The notes beneath the pieces are model-generated. The model did not search any database, was not told the origin of the DNA, and saw nothing but the letters and a program-made list of their open reading frames with translations. A stretch of 64,000 nt of DNA from Basidiobolus meristosporus CBS 931.73 (Eukaryota; Basidiobolomycota; Basidiobolomycetes; Basidiobolales; Basidiobolaceae). The DNA lies in contig MCFE01000283.1 in NCBI GenBank assembly GCA_002104905.1, positions 1 through 64,000 of the forward strand. The letters are read 5' to 3'. Positions 20,633-34,198 of the stretch are shown here, piece after piece (the first letter of the stretch is position 1; every line of letters starts with the position of its first letter). Made by a program: the position numbers and the translations under genes.

Positions 20633-23600
20633 ATGACTTCTACTGGCAAAAAGAACAAAACAAACATCTCCCCTGGAATGGAGAGGCTTGATGGGAACTA
20701 CACATGTAGAATCAAAATGAAGATCCACCTTGAGGTAAGAAAACTTTGAAATATAGTAACAGGAAGAGAAGTTGAGCCCAAGGGAACAGCACAAGAAGTA
20801 GAGAAATTACAAGAGAAGGAGCAAAAGGCCTTTAATGCTATACACATCAATGTGGAAGGTTCCAAAACTGGACTAATTCATGCTTCAAATACTGCCAAAG
20901 CATCATGGGAATCCTTAGAGAAGATCTTCAGAGCAAAGTCATTATCAAGCAAGCTTTATTTGAAACAAACATTCCTCAATATGAGGAAAAAGCCAGATGA
21001 TGTCATGGAACATCTCATTACCAGAATGGAGACACTTGCAGAAGACCTTCACAGTATTAATGCTGGCATAGATGATGAAGAGGAGATACTATGTCTGCTT
21101 TGCAGCCACAAGACCCGTATGAGCCATTCACACTTTGTTTGAAAGCAGAGGAGGCAATCTGACTTTAGACTATGTCAAAGGAAGACTTCTTGCTCAGGAG
21201 CTCAGACAAAATGATCAAGCAGAGAAAATTGAAGACAATGCTTTATTCAGCTCAGAAAGACACACAGATAAAAAGGGAAGGCAATAAAATAAAAAAAAGC
21301 CTGGCTGCTGTAACTACTGTAAGAAGCCAGTACACTGGGCAAGAGAATGCAAGAAGGCACAAGCAGACAAACACAGATATTGGAGCAGGCAAGCTATATA
21401 ACTACTGATGAACAGTTATTTCTAAATATAAAAGAAAGTGTAAGTAATCAAAGTCATGAATGGTGGATTGACTCTGGAGCATCACAGCATATTAGTAGTG
21501 CAAAGGAGTGATTGAGCAACTTAAAGACTATTCCCATAAGAAAGGATTATCTGGGAGACAAATCAGCACTGAAGCTACCATCAGTGGGTCTATACAACTA
21601 ACTATGAGTGCTATCTCAGAGGCTACAATAGAAAAACTGAATAATGTACTCTATGTACCAAGAATAGCTAAGAACCTACTCTCAGTCAGTAAAGCAGCTT
21701 CTCAGGGACTGAAATTTGCATTTACTAAGCTGAACTGCTCAATACTGAGTGAAAATGGACAAAAAATGGTCTTGAGAATCAGAGATCACAATATATACAT
21801 GGTATAATGCAAGATATTATACCCAAGTATGTCAAAACTGCTGACACTGATGAAAATAACTGGGAGATGTGGTATAGGAGGCTAGGTCATATTTGGGAAC
21901 AGAAAATGAGCCAACTGGTGAAATAGCAGCTTGTTTTAGGCCAATATTACTCAATTCCAATCAAATTGTGTGTCTGTGAGCAATGTTTATATGGTAGACA
22001 AGCTAGTCACCATTTCAGGAGCTCAGGAGGCATCAACACCACCAAAAAATTTGCTATTGTATATTATGACAAATGTAGGCCCATGAGAACACTGTCCTTT
22101 AAAGCCAAGAGATTCTCTATGATGTTTACTGATGATAAGACAAGAAATATATGGGTTTACTGCTGCAAAGCAAAGGATGAGGCATTAGAGACATTTAAAC
22201 ACTTCAAGAACATGACAGATATGCTAAGTAGGTGTAAATTGAAGGTACTTAGAAGTGACAATGGAGGGGACTACTGCTCAAAGGTGTTTGCAAATCCTGC
22301 TCATCTACTTGTATACTTCAGTAGACCACTGGTCCACATACACCACAGCAAAATGGAGTATCAAAATGAGCAAAGAGATAGTAGAGCTGGGGTGATCTAT
22401 GCTACATGATAAGAATATGGATTAAGTGTTTTAGGCTGAATCTGTTGCTACCACTGTATGCATAGAGAATAGTCGCCCAACAACAGCACTGCGTGATTCT
22501 ACACTCCTTGAGGTATATACAGGCAAGAAACTAGACTAACAGCACCGCAGGATTGTTAGAAGTGGTGTCTTGTATCACATCCCTGACAAAAAACACCTAA
22601 AGCTGCAACCAAAGGGTAGAAAAGGGAACTTTCTTGGGCATTGTGATGATACCAAAGGGTATAGAGCTTATGATTGCAAAATTCAGTAGATGATCAAGAG
22701 CAGGGATGTGTACTTTAGGAGAATTCAGATCAGAAAGCCACTGAAATCATTAGCCAGCTGCCTGAAGACGCAATCAACACTAATGAAGAAGATATATACC
22801 TAATTTAGCCTGATACAGAAGATAACTCTACCAGTTCCAGATCAGAGCAGATTGCGCCAATTGGTAGATCTACCAGAATTATAAATGCCCTTGGATTCTG
22901 GTGGCAGACATCCAATGATGATGAAGAAGCTTATCTTGCCTTATGTGCCAAACCTCACAATCTGGAACAGGCAACGCAAAGTCCAGCTGCTACTATGTTG
23001 CAACAAGCCATGTGGGGGAAGTATTATTAATTTATCAAGGCAAAAATGTGGGAACAGGTAGATGTACCAAATGGGAGAAAGCCAACAGGATATAGGTGGG
23101 TCTGCAAGATCAAGATAACCTCAAATGGTACCATTGGTAAGTAGTAGGCTAGATTGGTGGCTCAGGCCTATTCCCAGATCCAGGGACTAGATTCAAAGAG
23201 ACATTTGCTCTGGTTGCCAAGTTAACTCCATTTGGACAGTTCTAGCCTTGACAGCTGTACACATCCTAGATCCACACCAAATAGATGTTAAAACAGCCTT
23301 TTTAAATTGGGATTTGCAAGAACCTATATATATGGAGCAAGCAGAAGATTTTGGCAATCTAAAAGGCCCCATCAGGTGTGCAGACTCAGGCAGTTGTTGT
23401 ATGGGCTTAAGCAGGCACCTAGAGCATGGTATAGCAAGATTTACACATCTCTACAGGAGATTGGACTTATTTGTTTCACTGCAGATCACAGAATATATGT
23501 AAAATAGATAAATAAGGATGTTATCATCCTAGTTCCTCATGTGGACAACCTAATAATAGCTACTGGTGACCAGAAGGCCCTTAAACAAACAAAATCAGAT

Positions 23601-24560
23601 CTCTTCAGCAAGCTTGTGATCAAAGATTTTGGAAAATTGAGATATTGTAATGGAACTGAAATCAAGTTTGACATTCCTACTCAGAAAATTCTGATGAATC
23701 AGTACAGTACATTAGAAGAACTCTTAGCCACTGTAAGATGGAAAATTGCTAGCATGCTGCTATCCCCATGGAAAATAACCTGAAACTGAGCAATTGACAG
23801 CAAGTTTAGGTGAAAAAGGCTCAAGTATTGACTAAAACTTTGCGCATCAATCAATGGTAGGTAGCCTGATGTACCTGATGCTATCCACACATCCAGATGT
23901 TGCAGTAACAGTTGGAACAGTCAGTCAATCCATATGGAACTATGGATTAGATCAGATTATAGTGTCAAGCAGATTTTCAGATATCTACAAGGTACCATAA
24001 ATATATGCATTACACCTGGGTTATTGAATAAAGCACTCTAGTAGTGCTAACAAAAGCAATTTGCCTGTGTGAGAATCAGATGTATTGATAAACATATGAA
24101 ACTGAGATTCAAAGAGGTAAGATATCATATACTTGAAGAGAAACATATGTGTCTGTGGCTGGTCATATAATTGGTAGGTTATAACTGAACAGGATACAAC
24201 TCTAAGGCACTATACTGGAGCTCAAAGTCAACTTTAAGGTAATCATGTTGGCAAGCTCAATCAAGTATACTGAAACTATCTTGGTGACTAGTGTTACTTA
24301 GCTGGTATGACCACTCTATGCTGGTAGTGCAATAAGATCAAACAACTAGATGGTATGAAACACTGCTAAATATGTGATGTGTGTTGGATATCTGGAACTT
24401 TCTACAAAATAGCCATGATACTGAAGCTATTGATTACTCATGCAGAAGCACAGTATTTGCACCTTTGTAAAAGTAGTACAACTCCAATACTGAGTTAAAA
24501 GGGCTTTTCAACAGCCAAAAGCATATTTTGAAAGTTTCAGGGTTAGTACTTTGTATTTGG
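20633..24560 (+). pseudogene. Ty1/copia retrotransposon 1, gag-pol remnant
   Basis: The domains run in copia order. Gag has a start (ERLDGNYTCRIKMK) and a helical part (TAKASWESLEKIFRAKSLSS) from 20633. An intact CX2CX4HX4C zinc knuckle lies at 21303-21344, a protease motif WWIDSGASQHIS at about 21461, an integrase HHCC remnant (WYRRLGH, CEQCLYGRQ) at 21870-22015, and the integrase core D residues (MFTDD; LRSDNGGDY) at 22120-22270. RT words are QIDVKTAFLNWDL (23280) and LYGLKQAPRAWY (about 23399), and the catalytic VDD is changed to VDN (HVDNLIIATG) near 23540. An RNase H remnant (THAEAQYLHLCKS) lies near 24430. Many stops and frameshifts mark it as dead. Confidence 0.85.
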
Positions 24561-24939
24561 CAACCATATTAATTTTATTTTGACAATTGGGAAGAGGTCA
24601 CAGTATCATAAATCTAAGAGGAAAAGGCAAATCACAGGCTGTAATCTGTTTTGCAGAGACTAGTACTAAAGCAAGAGTATTAAGTAAACATTAGATGCTG
24701 AATGATGTGAAATACCCCAGTATTTTGGCATTCCCCCTGACCAATTTAGTTCATGATCCAAATCTTGCCCTGTGCACCCAGACTGTGGCCCAGATAAGTG
24801 CTCATCAAAATTTCTGCAGCCAATTTATTAGTCAGCAGCTCATTAATCTTTTAAGTTATTTTCTGCAGCCTCCCTCAGAGAGCAAAACTCTGTATAAATA
24901 TGCTTAGTGCTGGTACAACTATGGTGATATCTAGCCAAT

Positions 24940-27600
24940 AAAGCGCAGCTCTTATTATCCTTGAAAAAATTGGTTCATCTCAACCTGAGAATAAGTCTCT
25001 GGGTAATTTTTATCACCATTCAACCTCCTTATCTGCTTGTTAAGCAGCTATGTACTCTGCTGTAGTTATAGAGAGTGCTAGAGTGGGCTGTTTCTTGCAA
25101 TTCCAGGTGACAGCTACACCATTGTACAGAAATGCTGACCTAGTGGTGGAGCCTTTATCAAACAAATCCCTTCTCAATTGGAACTACTATTAAAATCCAA
25201 GTCTGCCTATTAGTTGCTCTTGAGTATTCCATCACCATATTGATTAAACACAGGGTGATATCTGAAACTTTGCTTAGCTGCTGGAATATGACTATTTCCA
25301 TTATTTAACATGTACTAGTTCAATATTTCCACAGCCACTGTGGTAATTGGATGCGTAGATGCCCTTTAGTACATTAAGCTATCTTTCACTCTTTGAAAGT
25401 GCAAGTTTATAAACTTTCACAGTTGGCTCATATACACACTGTAGTTTACAGTGCTTGGGCTCAATCTTCTATAGTTAGGTGTTTATCATATATAAGAATG
25501 CTCTAGGTGCAGGTTTAATTGCATACAACAATTGCCTGAATCTGCACCCTAGTACAGGTCATTGGACTGGTAATCACCATGTTTCTGTGAAATTTAGTTT
25601 CTTGCAGCTCCCTGTTCAAAAAGCAGTGCTGATGTTCAATTAGTGAGTATTCAGAGTGAGTACAGGTGTCTACACTACTACCATGGATATAAAAACACTC
25701 AAGTACTGCTTTTTGTCAGCATAAAATTCAAAGAGTGTAGTGCCATGCAGCACTGCTGTTGGGTACTATTGCTGAAGTTTCAAAGTTTAGACCATATTGA
25801 GCCAAAAACATGGAGTCCATTGCCTTAACATATAAACTAGATCTTCCCCTATCAACTTTGTTGTGCTTGCACATTCTATTACTCTATTTGTTGAGTAGTA
25901 TCAGAAATGGTGGTGTTTGCAATGTTCCATTAGTCAAGTAGTACTTTGCAAGCTTTTCAATACAGTTTCCCTTCAACATGGAATCAATGAACCTTAGATT
26001 TAGACTCAGTTTGTGTTACTGTAAAGTAACTCTGTGTGCAATAGCTAATATTCCGGTGGCACTAATGCCCTGAAGCTTGCAACTGTCCCTAGCTTGTTTG
26101 GCACATGAACATCAATTCCAGACACTCAGTTTGGTTGGAAATGAGTATTTTTGGCCTATAGCCAGTTGATTTTTCACCTGTTGGTTGACCATCTGTTGTC
26201 CAATGTGTCCTTGCTTTCTATAACAAGTTATTGTGTCATATCCCTGGTTTTAACAATAATGACCAACTTGGTTACACTTAATCTTGTATTGTAACTTGTG
26301 CATATTATGCTCTGCACCCCACAGAGCCGATCTTTGTCTTTCATGACTCATAATTGCGCTGCTAAGCTTGGTAACACAAACTTTAATCCTTGAGTGACTG
26401 CTTTACTCACCAGAGTAGGCCTTGACTATTCCAGGGGCAAAGACTACCACTGTCAGTTTGGCCATCTTGGCCCTTGCATCATTACTTGTTTTTTGCTGTA
26501 CACACCCATTAGCTGTATCATCCAGCACAGTGTTGTCAACTAGGTAAACCTCTGTTAAGGAATATTTAATAAGGTACATATCCACTCCTTCATACCACAG
26601 ATATACTGTGAAGCTCCAAAATCAATATTTTATCAAACACTATAGTAATATACACCAGCAGGGACTGTGACACTTGGCTGACTACTGTAGCTACATGGCT
26701 TGCTTATTCATGTTTGTGTTTTTTGTCCTCTTATTTCTTCTTGCAAACTCTTTACTGAGATTCTGGCAGTGGTTGCAATAAACATTTTATGTTTGGTATG
26801 GTTGCTTTCCTTTCTTTTCTGTCAGTCTTTCTTAGCTGAATAAGGTGTGTTCATAGATTTTGTCTGCATGGTCATTATGTTTGAGTACTCCAAAAAAAGT
26901 CTTCATGTGACATTCTCTTAGGTCCAATAGGCTTCTCTGTCTTAAAAAAAGTATTAGTGGAATGCACTTGCCTGGTAAGCTACAAAGTAGATAGAGTATC
27001 GTCTCTTCCGCATCCATAGTGTCATTGATATTTGGAGCTTTCTCTGCAAGTATCTTGCGTTTCAACTTCTTTGTCTGCTACTATATTCAAAAGTTATTTA
27101 TCATTAAGAAAGATCTGTATCTTGATTAACTGAAGTGAGAAGTTGTTCTGTTGGCTGATAAAAGCCATAGCTAGAATAAATTAAGGCGATTATAATCACA
27201 ACCTGTTGCAATCTAAGAGGTGTCTTAAATATAAGAGGCTCTCAGAGGAATAGTGGAGAAAGTGGAACTGCTGCTACTTTATAAAGTAGCTCAGTAGTTT
27301 TATTATTGCAGAAATAATACAAATGTAGCATTTGGTACAAGCATCTCAAACCCTCAGAGTCTGAAATTCTTGCCATCAGATCTCTCCTTTGCATGGCATA
27401 TATTTGTGTACTCTTGTTCTCTGGTAAACCCATATTTAGAGTAGATCAATGCAATCAAAGCTTATAGCAAACTGCAACTTGACTATTGTGTCAAATGTCA
27501 AGAACTTGCAAACTAGTGCTAAGAGTGGAACTGTTGATTTCGCACCAAGAAGAACAGGATTATTTTCTTTGTAGAACTGATACATGGGTAATAAAAGTTG
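24940..27600 (-). pseudogene. Ty1/copia retrotransposon 2, decayed, opposite orientation
   Basis: On the minus strand an RNase H word (KKQPTLALSITTAEYIAA) lies at about 25060-25115, and a gag segment at 26832-27065 (INDTMDAEETILYLLCSLPG, then DHADKIYEHTLFS) aligns with gag of copia 1. A knuckle remnant with the first CX2C only lies near 26770. A sequence resembling the copia 1 primer-binding site (TGTATCAGTTC on the minus strand) lies at about 27575-27585. I could not place integrase, so it may be internally deleted. Copia 1 and copia 2 are tail to tail. Confidence 0.65.
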
Positions 27601-30030
27601 TAAGAGTGCTCAATGTCCATAAGCATTATATAGTAACTTAGGGGCTGACATGTAATACTTGACGGTGTTGCTGATTCATTTTCAACATTAACAGAGTAAT
27701 CACAGTACTAAAATTATGAGAGAGACAGACTAAGCAGGGACTATAAATGAGTTCCAGAGTGACCAAGACTAGTGTCAGAATGTCAAATAATCAGGCAGCT
27801 GCTGATTGATACCCATCAGTCCAGTAACTTAGTAGTAACTGTGGATTCTTAAGTGAGACAACTTACAAAATATCACCAGAGGAGCACCCAGTGTACTGGT
27901 CAATATCCTGGTTTACATGGCTCAAATGCAACTGCTGTTCAAAAAATGTCAGAGACCTCACTAGCCAATGCTTATGCCATGCTCCTAGGTGGCATGTTCC
28001 AGCCCCATATTTATTTAAATTAAGTGACATGGATTCAAAACTCTCCTGAGGCCAGTAATCTGGTTAAGTTGTGCCATCTCAGGCACCACTTTGTCTGCAG
28101 AGAGCATTTAAACAATATCATATCCTTTGGTTCATGGAATGTAGTGCCTTTATTACCTTGCACTCCAATATAGAAATGCAATTGTAAGTACAAGGTAAAT
28201 TGCAACCTTTCAAGTATACCAATTATCAGTTAAAACAGTGTTTCTGGCAAAGTCTGAAATGCTCAGGTAGTAGCAGCTACCAGAAAGATCACAGACTAGT
28301 GTTAGAAAAGACCAGGTGGCCCAAATGCAGCTGCTGGTTAGTCACATACCTGTCCTCTCCACCTGTGTAGATGCTAATATCACCATATCTGTGAGTGTAG
28401 CATTGCCAAGCAAAATAATCAAGGCATCCATTTTTCTTTCACAACAAGTTTGACCTTACCATTTCTGATGCATATCTCTTTAGGTTGTACCAGTGATTTA
28501 TTGAGTTTTGCAGTCATTTCAAGAGCTTAGTGGGCTTTATTATAGCCTGAGTACTTTGGGCCTTTGTCATGCCTTAAGTAACACTGGCAGCTTGTTAAAG
28601 GTACCCTATTTAAGTGTCATAGTGGCTTGCAAGCCTTGTTTCTGCTTAAATATTTAAGAACACCCAAAATGTTCATTTACAACTGTTTTATGTGCTTAGC
28701 ATAAACTAGGGCAAGCTTAGGATTATGACTATTTGGCTCTTACCTGCTAAATATGTACTAGCTTTAGAGTTGCAGTTCACGCAGATAGTTATGCTTACAA
28801 TGTCAGTTGCATCATTCAGGATATGGTTGTTTAATTTAAAATAATGGTGGGCTTGTTTGACAGATTGCTGCCAGCTGAGGTGGCTGCCCTGTCTGAGGTC
28901 ATTCTCACCACTTGATCTGTATAAGCAATCAGAAACTATCAAGTGTGTATTTTTCCCCAGCCACTAAGAGCTGAGTGCAAGATTTACACTGTCACATAAG
29001 CAGCAGCATAAGCCTGATTAGACAACACTAAACTACTGAGTAAGTTGCTTACAAGATACGTGATTGTTTAATGTTCATTTTCAGATGCTGAACCAATCTG
29101 TGCACTGCTACACAGCTCACTTGAGGCATTTTACCATTTATTTCCGCCACAACTGGCTATAAACTGAACTATTGGCAACATGTTGAATCAATATATTACT
29201 TTGGTGTGAGTGTTTGCAGGCAGTGGCATGCATCTGTTTGTGCTGCAAGTTTCCTTTGTTACATATTCTAACTATTGCCCAAAGTGTTTCTCAGTACGTT
29301 CATATTAAGTACAGAATCCCTGTAAGTCATTGTTATGGATGCAGCTGACAGCTCTCTATTTATCATTCAAGAGGCATATGCTACTTGCAGTTACACAACT
29401 GAAGGATGCTTCTCAATGAACAATGAAGTGTTGCAATACAAAGCCATGTTGGCTCAGAAAATTGCTCCTTGCTATCATTAATTTAGTATTTTCAATGTGA
29501 GCATTATTTGAATATTGAATCATTCAAAGACCTAAAGATAGTATTTATATAGTCAGACACTTGTGCAAGAACTAAACTTCTTGTCCTAAAGTGTCACCAC
29601 CCCTTGTTAGTGCAGTTTGCAACAATATGAAATCATTTCATATGAGCTCATGAGCACACAATGCCAATGCATCTCAAGCCCATATATCCATTTGATGTTT
29701 TACCACACCCTGAGGTAATATCTCACCTCAGGGCCTCCAGTAATGATTGCTGTTTCAATACACTTCATATTGACCAATCTATAGCTTTTATATGCCTCTG
29801 ATATTGGCAATTCTTCTGTTGGCATGGAAGACTGCATTTAGCAACAATACTCAGATCCGCATAACACACCAAGTAATTTGGTTGGCACTGCCCAACAAGT
29901 GGGTCCCAAATTGTGCAATACTAGGATCTCCTCATACGATCACCACTCACTCACTTTACCCATATGCCAGTCCTGTACAGAGGAGCTTACTCCATTTACT
30001 ATTTTGTTAACAATTTGTGTGGTGACATAG
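27601..30030. other. CpG-poor decayed repeat DNA, no gene recognised
   Basis: Only short open frames occur, without recognisable motifs. It probably includes the 5' LTR of copia 2 near its left end and part of another retroelement at its right end. Confidence 0.4.
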
Positions 30031-30033
30031 GAC

Positions 30034-30300
30034 AAAGGGGAGATTGTTAGTGACTAGGCTGTTTTATCAATTAGGTTAAGGTGGGGAGAGTCTTAAGCTC
30101 TACCCTTTGTGCCAAATAAATTACTTGGAAACAAGCCTCACCAGCAGGGATAATCACTTTGCAGTGCCTTTGGTCCAGGGTGCATTGTTTCAATGTTATG
30201 TGGCTAAGCTACTATATGCTATCTTCATGCAGTTTGAAACCCTCAATGCCTAAACATTAACATCACTGCATTGGGACAAGGCTGAATAAAAAGGTGCTAA
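30034..30300 (+). repeat. possible polypurine tract and start of a copia-type 3' LTR
   Basis: AAAGGGGAGAT directly followed by TGTTAGTGACTAGG is the usual layout of a polypurine tract plus LTR start in Ty1/copia elements. I found no second copy of this LTR in the window, and the pol end upstream is not recognisable, so the right boundary is arbitrary. Confidence 0.3.
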
Positions 30301-33300
30301 CCTCTAGAAGATATGTGTCTTTCAGTATTGCAGTTACTATTGTAATTGGGGCAGTGTTTTGAATCTAAGGATTCTGCAATACAGCATATATGGAGTATAC
30401 AATTATCAAAAGAATAATTTCAAAGCTCAAATGGCAGCATCTGGCATCAAATGTTGTAGTTTAAGCTGGTATAAGAGTTTATCTGAATCTTTGCAGCAGC
30501 AACTGGGCCATACAGATCTTCAGAATATGTCATCAGTCTTGCAGGATTGATGCTCAAGCCTTCAGCTGCAAACAGATGCCATATGCCTTGTATCATGTTT
30601 TGTTAAGATATGTCAGGATTCAGAGACTTAACTCTATAGTGGGACTGAATCCATGCTTAAGATGTATTCCAGATTTAGCAAAAGCCCATGTGGCTGTTAT
30701 TACTACATGCAAATGCTACCCCACTGACAACCAAATGCCAGATGAAGAGTAAGCAAACCTTCACTAAATTTGAAGCATTCTCATTGTTAAGATTTACCTT
30801 ATAGCTAATTTGCATTGCGCAACTAACAATGTTTGGTCAGAATTAGATGACTGAGATGACTTTATTGATAGTTGTGTAAACTTGACCATGTACTCTGGTC
30901 TATAGAGCTACATTACAGGTTGAGCATCAAGACTTATCCCACTTTGCATATACTACCATTTAAAGCTCAAGCACTAGAGTTTTAAGTACTTATCACTCTG
31001 TAAGTTTATGCCTTGCATATATAATTAATATACATACGTCTTTGCCAGATCAAACTAGCTGAAAGATACCAGGTATTCCATCAATTCAGAGCCTCCAAGC
31101 ACTTACTGATAAAAAAGTGTTTAGTTTGACAATATCCATGTGTAGTGAAGTTATCACTATTTGGGAGGATAACACTTGGTGCATAAAGCTTATAACAGCC
31201 ACTGACACAGTGGTTCTAAAAGTGTTCATGCTGACCTGCCACCATTTTACAGCATCATTGCTATGACAACAATGAGCGTTCAACCTGTAGTGTATCTACC
31301 AAATTGTTGCCAGACTTTGATATATGCTCCTAATGTTTTTGAGCTATATATAGGCATATAGAGCTCTGAAAGACCATACCTTCAAGTTTCAATAATTACT
31401 ACTGACAAATCTCTTTTAACTGCAGCTATATGCAACTTCTTACTTGAGATGTTTATTTCTCTGTAAATGAGTTCTCTGTTCAACTTGACTAGGCACCTCT
31501 AATTGAATATATTCAGAACAGTACACAAGTAGGCTAAAACTGTATGCTCAATGGCTATACTAGATATTGCACTAACCAAGTGCTCATGAATATTATAGAA
31601 AAGAACCAAGTAAGACCATACACCAAAAAGTGGATATATTAACTTGTATCAACCAACTACTGAAGTTGTTATTGAGCTGATGGAATTCACTCTTTGACCA
31701 CTAATCAGCATTGGTAACACTGATACTGCTCAGAGGAGCACACTTTCCTAAGGATTTGTTACAAAAATTCTAGGTACAAAGCCATTGATAGCTGGCATCA
31801 ATGACCTGGCATGTATAAATACAATATATGATAGTATTCACATACGCCAGTGCCATCTGGCACCATTATTCTAGAATAACTTCAAAGTGCTACCAATCAA
31901 GTGCTCATTAAGTAACAGGATGGATTGGTGAAGCAGCAAAATGGCATATACTTATTATTTTACTTCAGCAACCGGCAACAAGGCTTGGCAAATACAATAT
32001 CATAGTATTTGTCTTGACTGTGCAGTCATTCTTATTATTCCACTATGGCTCAGAAGTATATATTTCTAAGCAGTTAGGCAGAAATGCTTCATTTTACAAA
32101 AATGTAAAACCCTACTTCTCAGCATGCTACATTTGTTGTGAATGTATTTCCTGTTGGCCCTCTGTGGCACTTTTTGTGACTAATAGCTCTGTAAGGCACC
32201 TTCCTACCCATCAATACAGAGAATCAACAGAGCAGGTTATCTAGTTATTGACTCAACTACCTAGGGTGTAGATACTGATAGCACTTTTGCATGTATTGAT
32301 CCCAGTGTATAGGTTACCTTCTGTTGACAAAGTAGGCTTAGGTCCATTTAGTTTACCAGAATCCTTTGATTAAGTGCTCTGTATGTATTTTTTGGGCAAG
32401 GTTAAAAACCAGCATAAAGCCCTCATCTTCCAATATACAGTATTTATGGGCCCTGCATAGTATCAAAATTTGCTTCACCAATGTATAAAGCGATTCCTCT
32501 ATAATTCTGTTCTTTTTAGATATTTTTAAATCAAGTCCTGTTGAAGATGAGTGTATATGTGACCTATTTTACACATCATACTGATTTGCATACGTTGCTT
32601 TTTTGTAATAAGTGGCCTTTGGCCATCAGCAAAGCCATGTCCCTATTGACACTTTCCCTATTGCTGACTTTGAAACTTTTGACTTTAATATGGATATGCC
32701 ATGGCAACAATGCTAATACAATTTCCAGTCAAAAGTTAGTGAAAACAATGTTTCAGATACCCATACATGAAATATTTAGGTAAAAAAAGTTTAGCTGATG
32801 TCAAGTAGTAATGATCAAGATCATTTGGTATTGACACCTCAGCAGCTGCTTGAATGTGCATTACCAGATTTAGTGTGGATGTACTACTTCTCCTAATCAC
32901 TTTGTTGGATGCTGCCTATATTGCTGTTTTGGTCTGATAGAAATCTTTTGGTGTATCTGCTGACTAACACCACTGACTTATTTGGTCCCATTTAAATGCT
33001 AATGGACTCAACATAATCACCTGTGAGTTGATTTTATATACCTATGACTAATACATCCAGGCAATAGATTTTGGTTGTGCCTGCCATCAAAGCAGAGGTG
33101 GATTTCCACAGTCTCTTCTCTGTCATCAACAATAAATTAATGGCCCTGCACTGTCAGCCAGTCTAGCAAGCTGAAGTTTCACCCTGGAAGCTCCATCTTG
33201 TTACATAATATATTCCTACCTTATTTGTAATTTAGTAAGTTCAATTTGGCATAGTGTGACACTTTTCAATGTTGCTATTTATGAGGGGCTAAACTCCTTC

Positions 33301-34198
33301 CCTATATTGCCTCTTGGCACTACTAAATTTCAAGCTGTCTATACATGTGGTGATATAATCTAATCAAATCTCTAGGTAACACCTAGTGCCCTTTTAGTAC
33401 TGTATCATATGCCTCTTACTATTTTTGCAGTGCTGGTGTGTTCTTGGCTGTCTGACTTCATCTTTCATTGTGTCTGCAATCTTTGGTCAACTAAGGCTAC
33501 TTGGCTCTCCTTGTTCACCACACAGTGCAGTTAATGATGAGTAGAGTTATGGACAGTCACCCAGCAGTCAAATAAAGCAGCTTTTTGTGCACATACAATC
33601 TGCTAATTGCTCCACTGACATGATTATTTAAATCTTGTCCTAGCAGTCCATTATGCATATCTGCAATGTTGTTTGTCAAACAGTGGGTATTCTTATTTAC
33701 TGAGTTCAGTTTCAGCGGGCTAATTCAGCCAGATATTCCCTGTGATCATGTACTTGGGTCAATATAGCATAAAATAAATCTAAACACTTCTGCATAGAAT
33801 AAAATATCATAGCTGCTTTAAGAAACATGCAGACAGTCATCATTTATTGGTTGACTAGGCTAAGAATACGGTGTATTTGGCATGCCTTAGAAGTTGTCAA
33901 CTTTGCAGGCACAGTGTGGCTCCATCAAAAATATCAAGTTTTGTGTGCAATTACCCAGGAATAATGGTTTGGTGTCTAAAGCTACAGCCCTGTTGACCTC
34001 ATGCCTTTTAGCCAGGTTTTAGACCTCAGAAGCTCAATCTACTTGTCCCAAAACCAGAAAAAGAATTATCCACATATGTCTGCAACATTTAGCACCACTG
34101 ACTACAGTGAGCCAAAATTGTGTCAGAAAAGATGCAACCAATTACTGCACCACAATAGAGTATGGTGCAGGATAAAATGTAACATGTGCTAAGCTTAG
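30300..34198. other. CpG-poor decayed repeat DNA, no gene recognised
   Basis: I see no coding motif on either strand. A GCCAGTGCCATCTGGCAC inverted repeat at about 31848-31865 resembles the inner repeats of the MITE-like elements and may be a third decayed copy. Confidence 0.4.
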
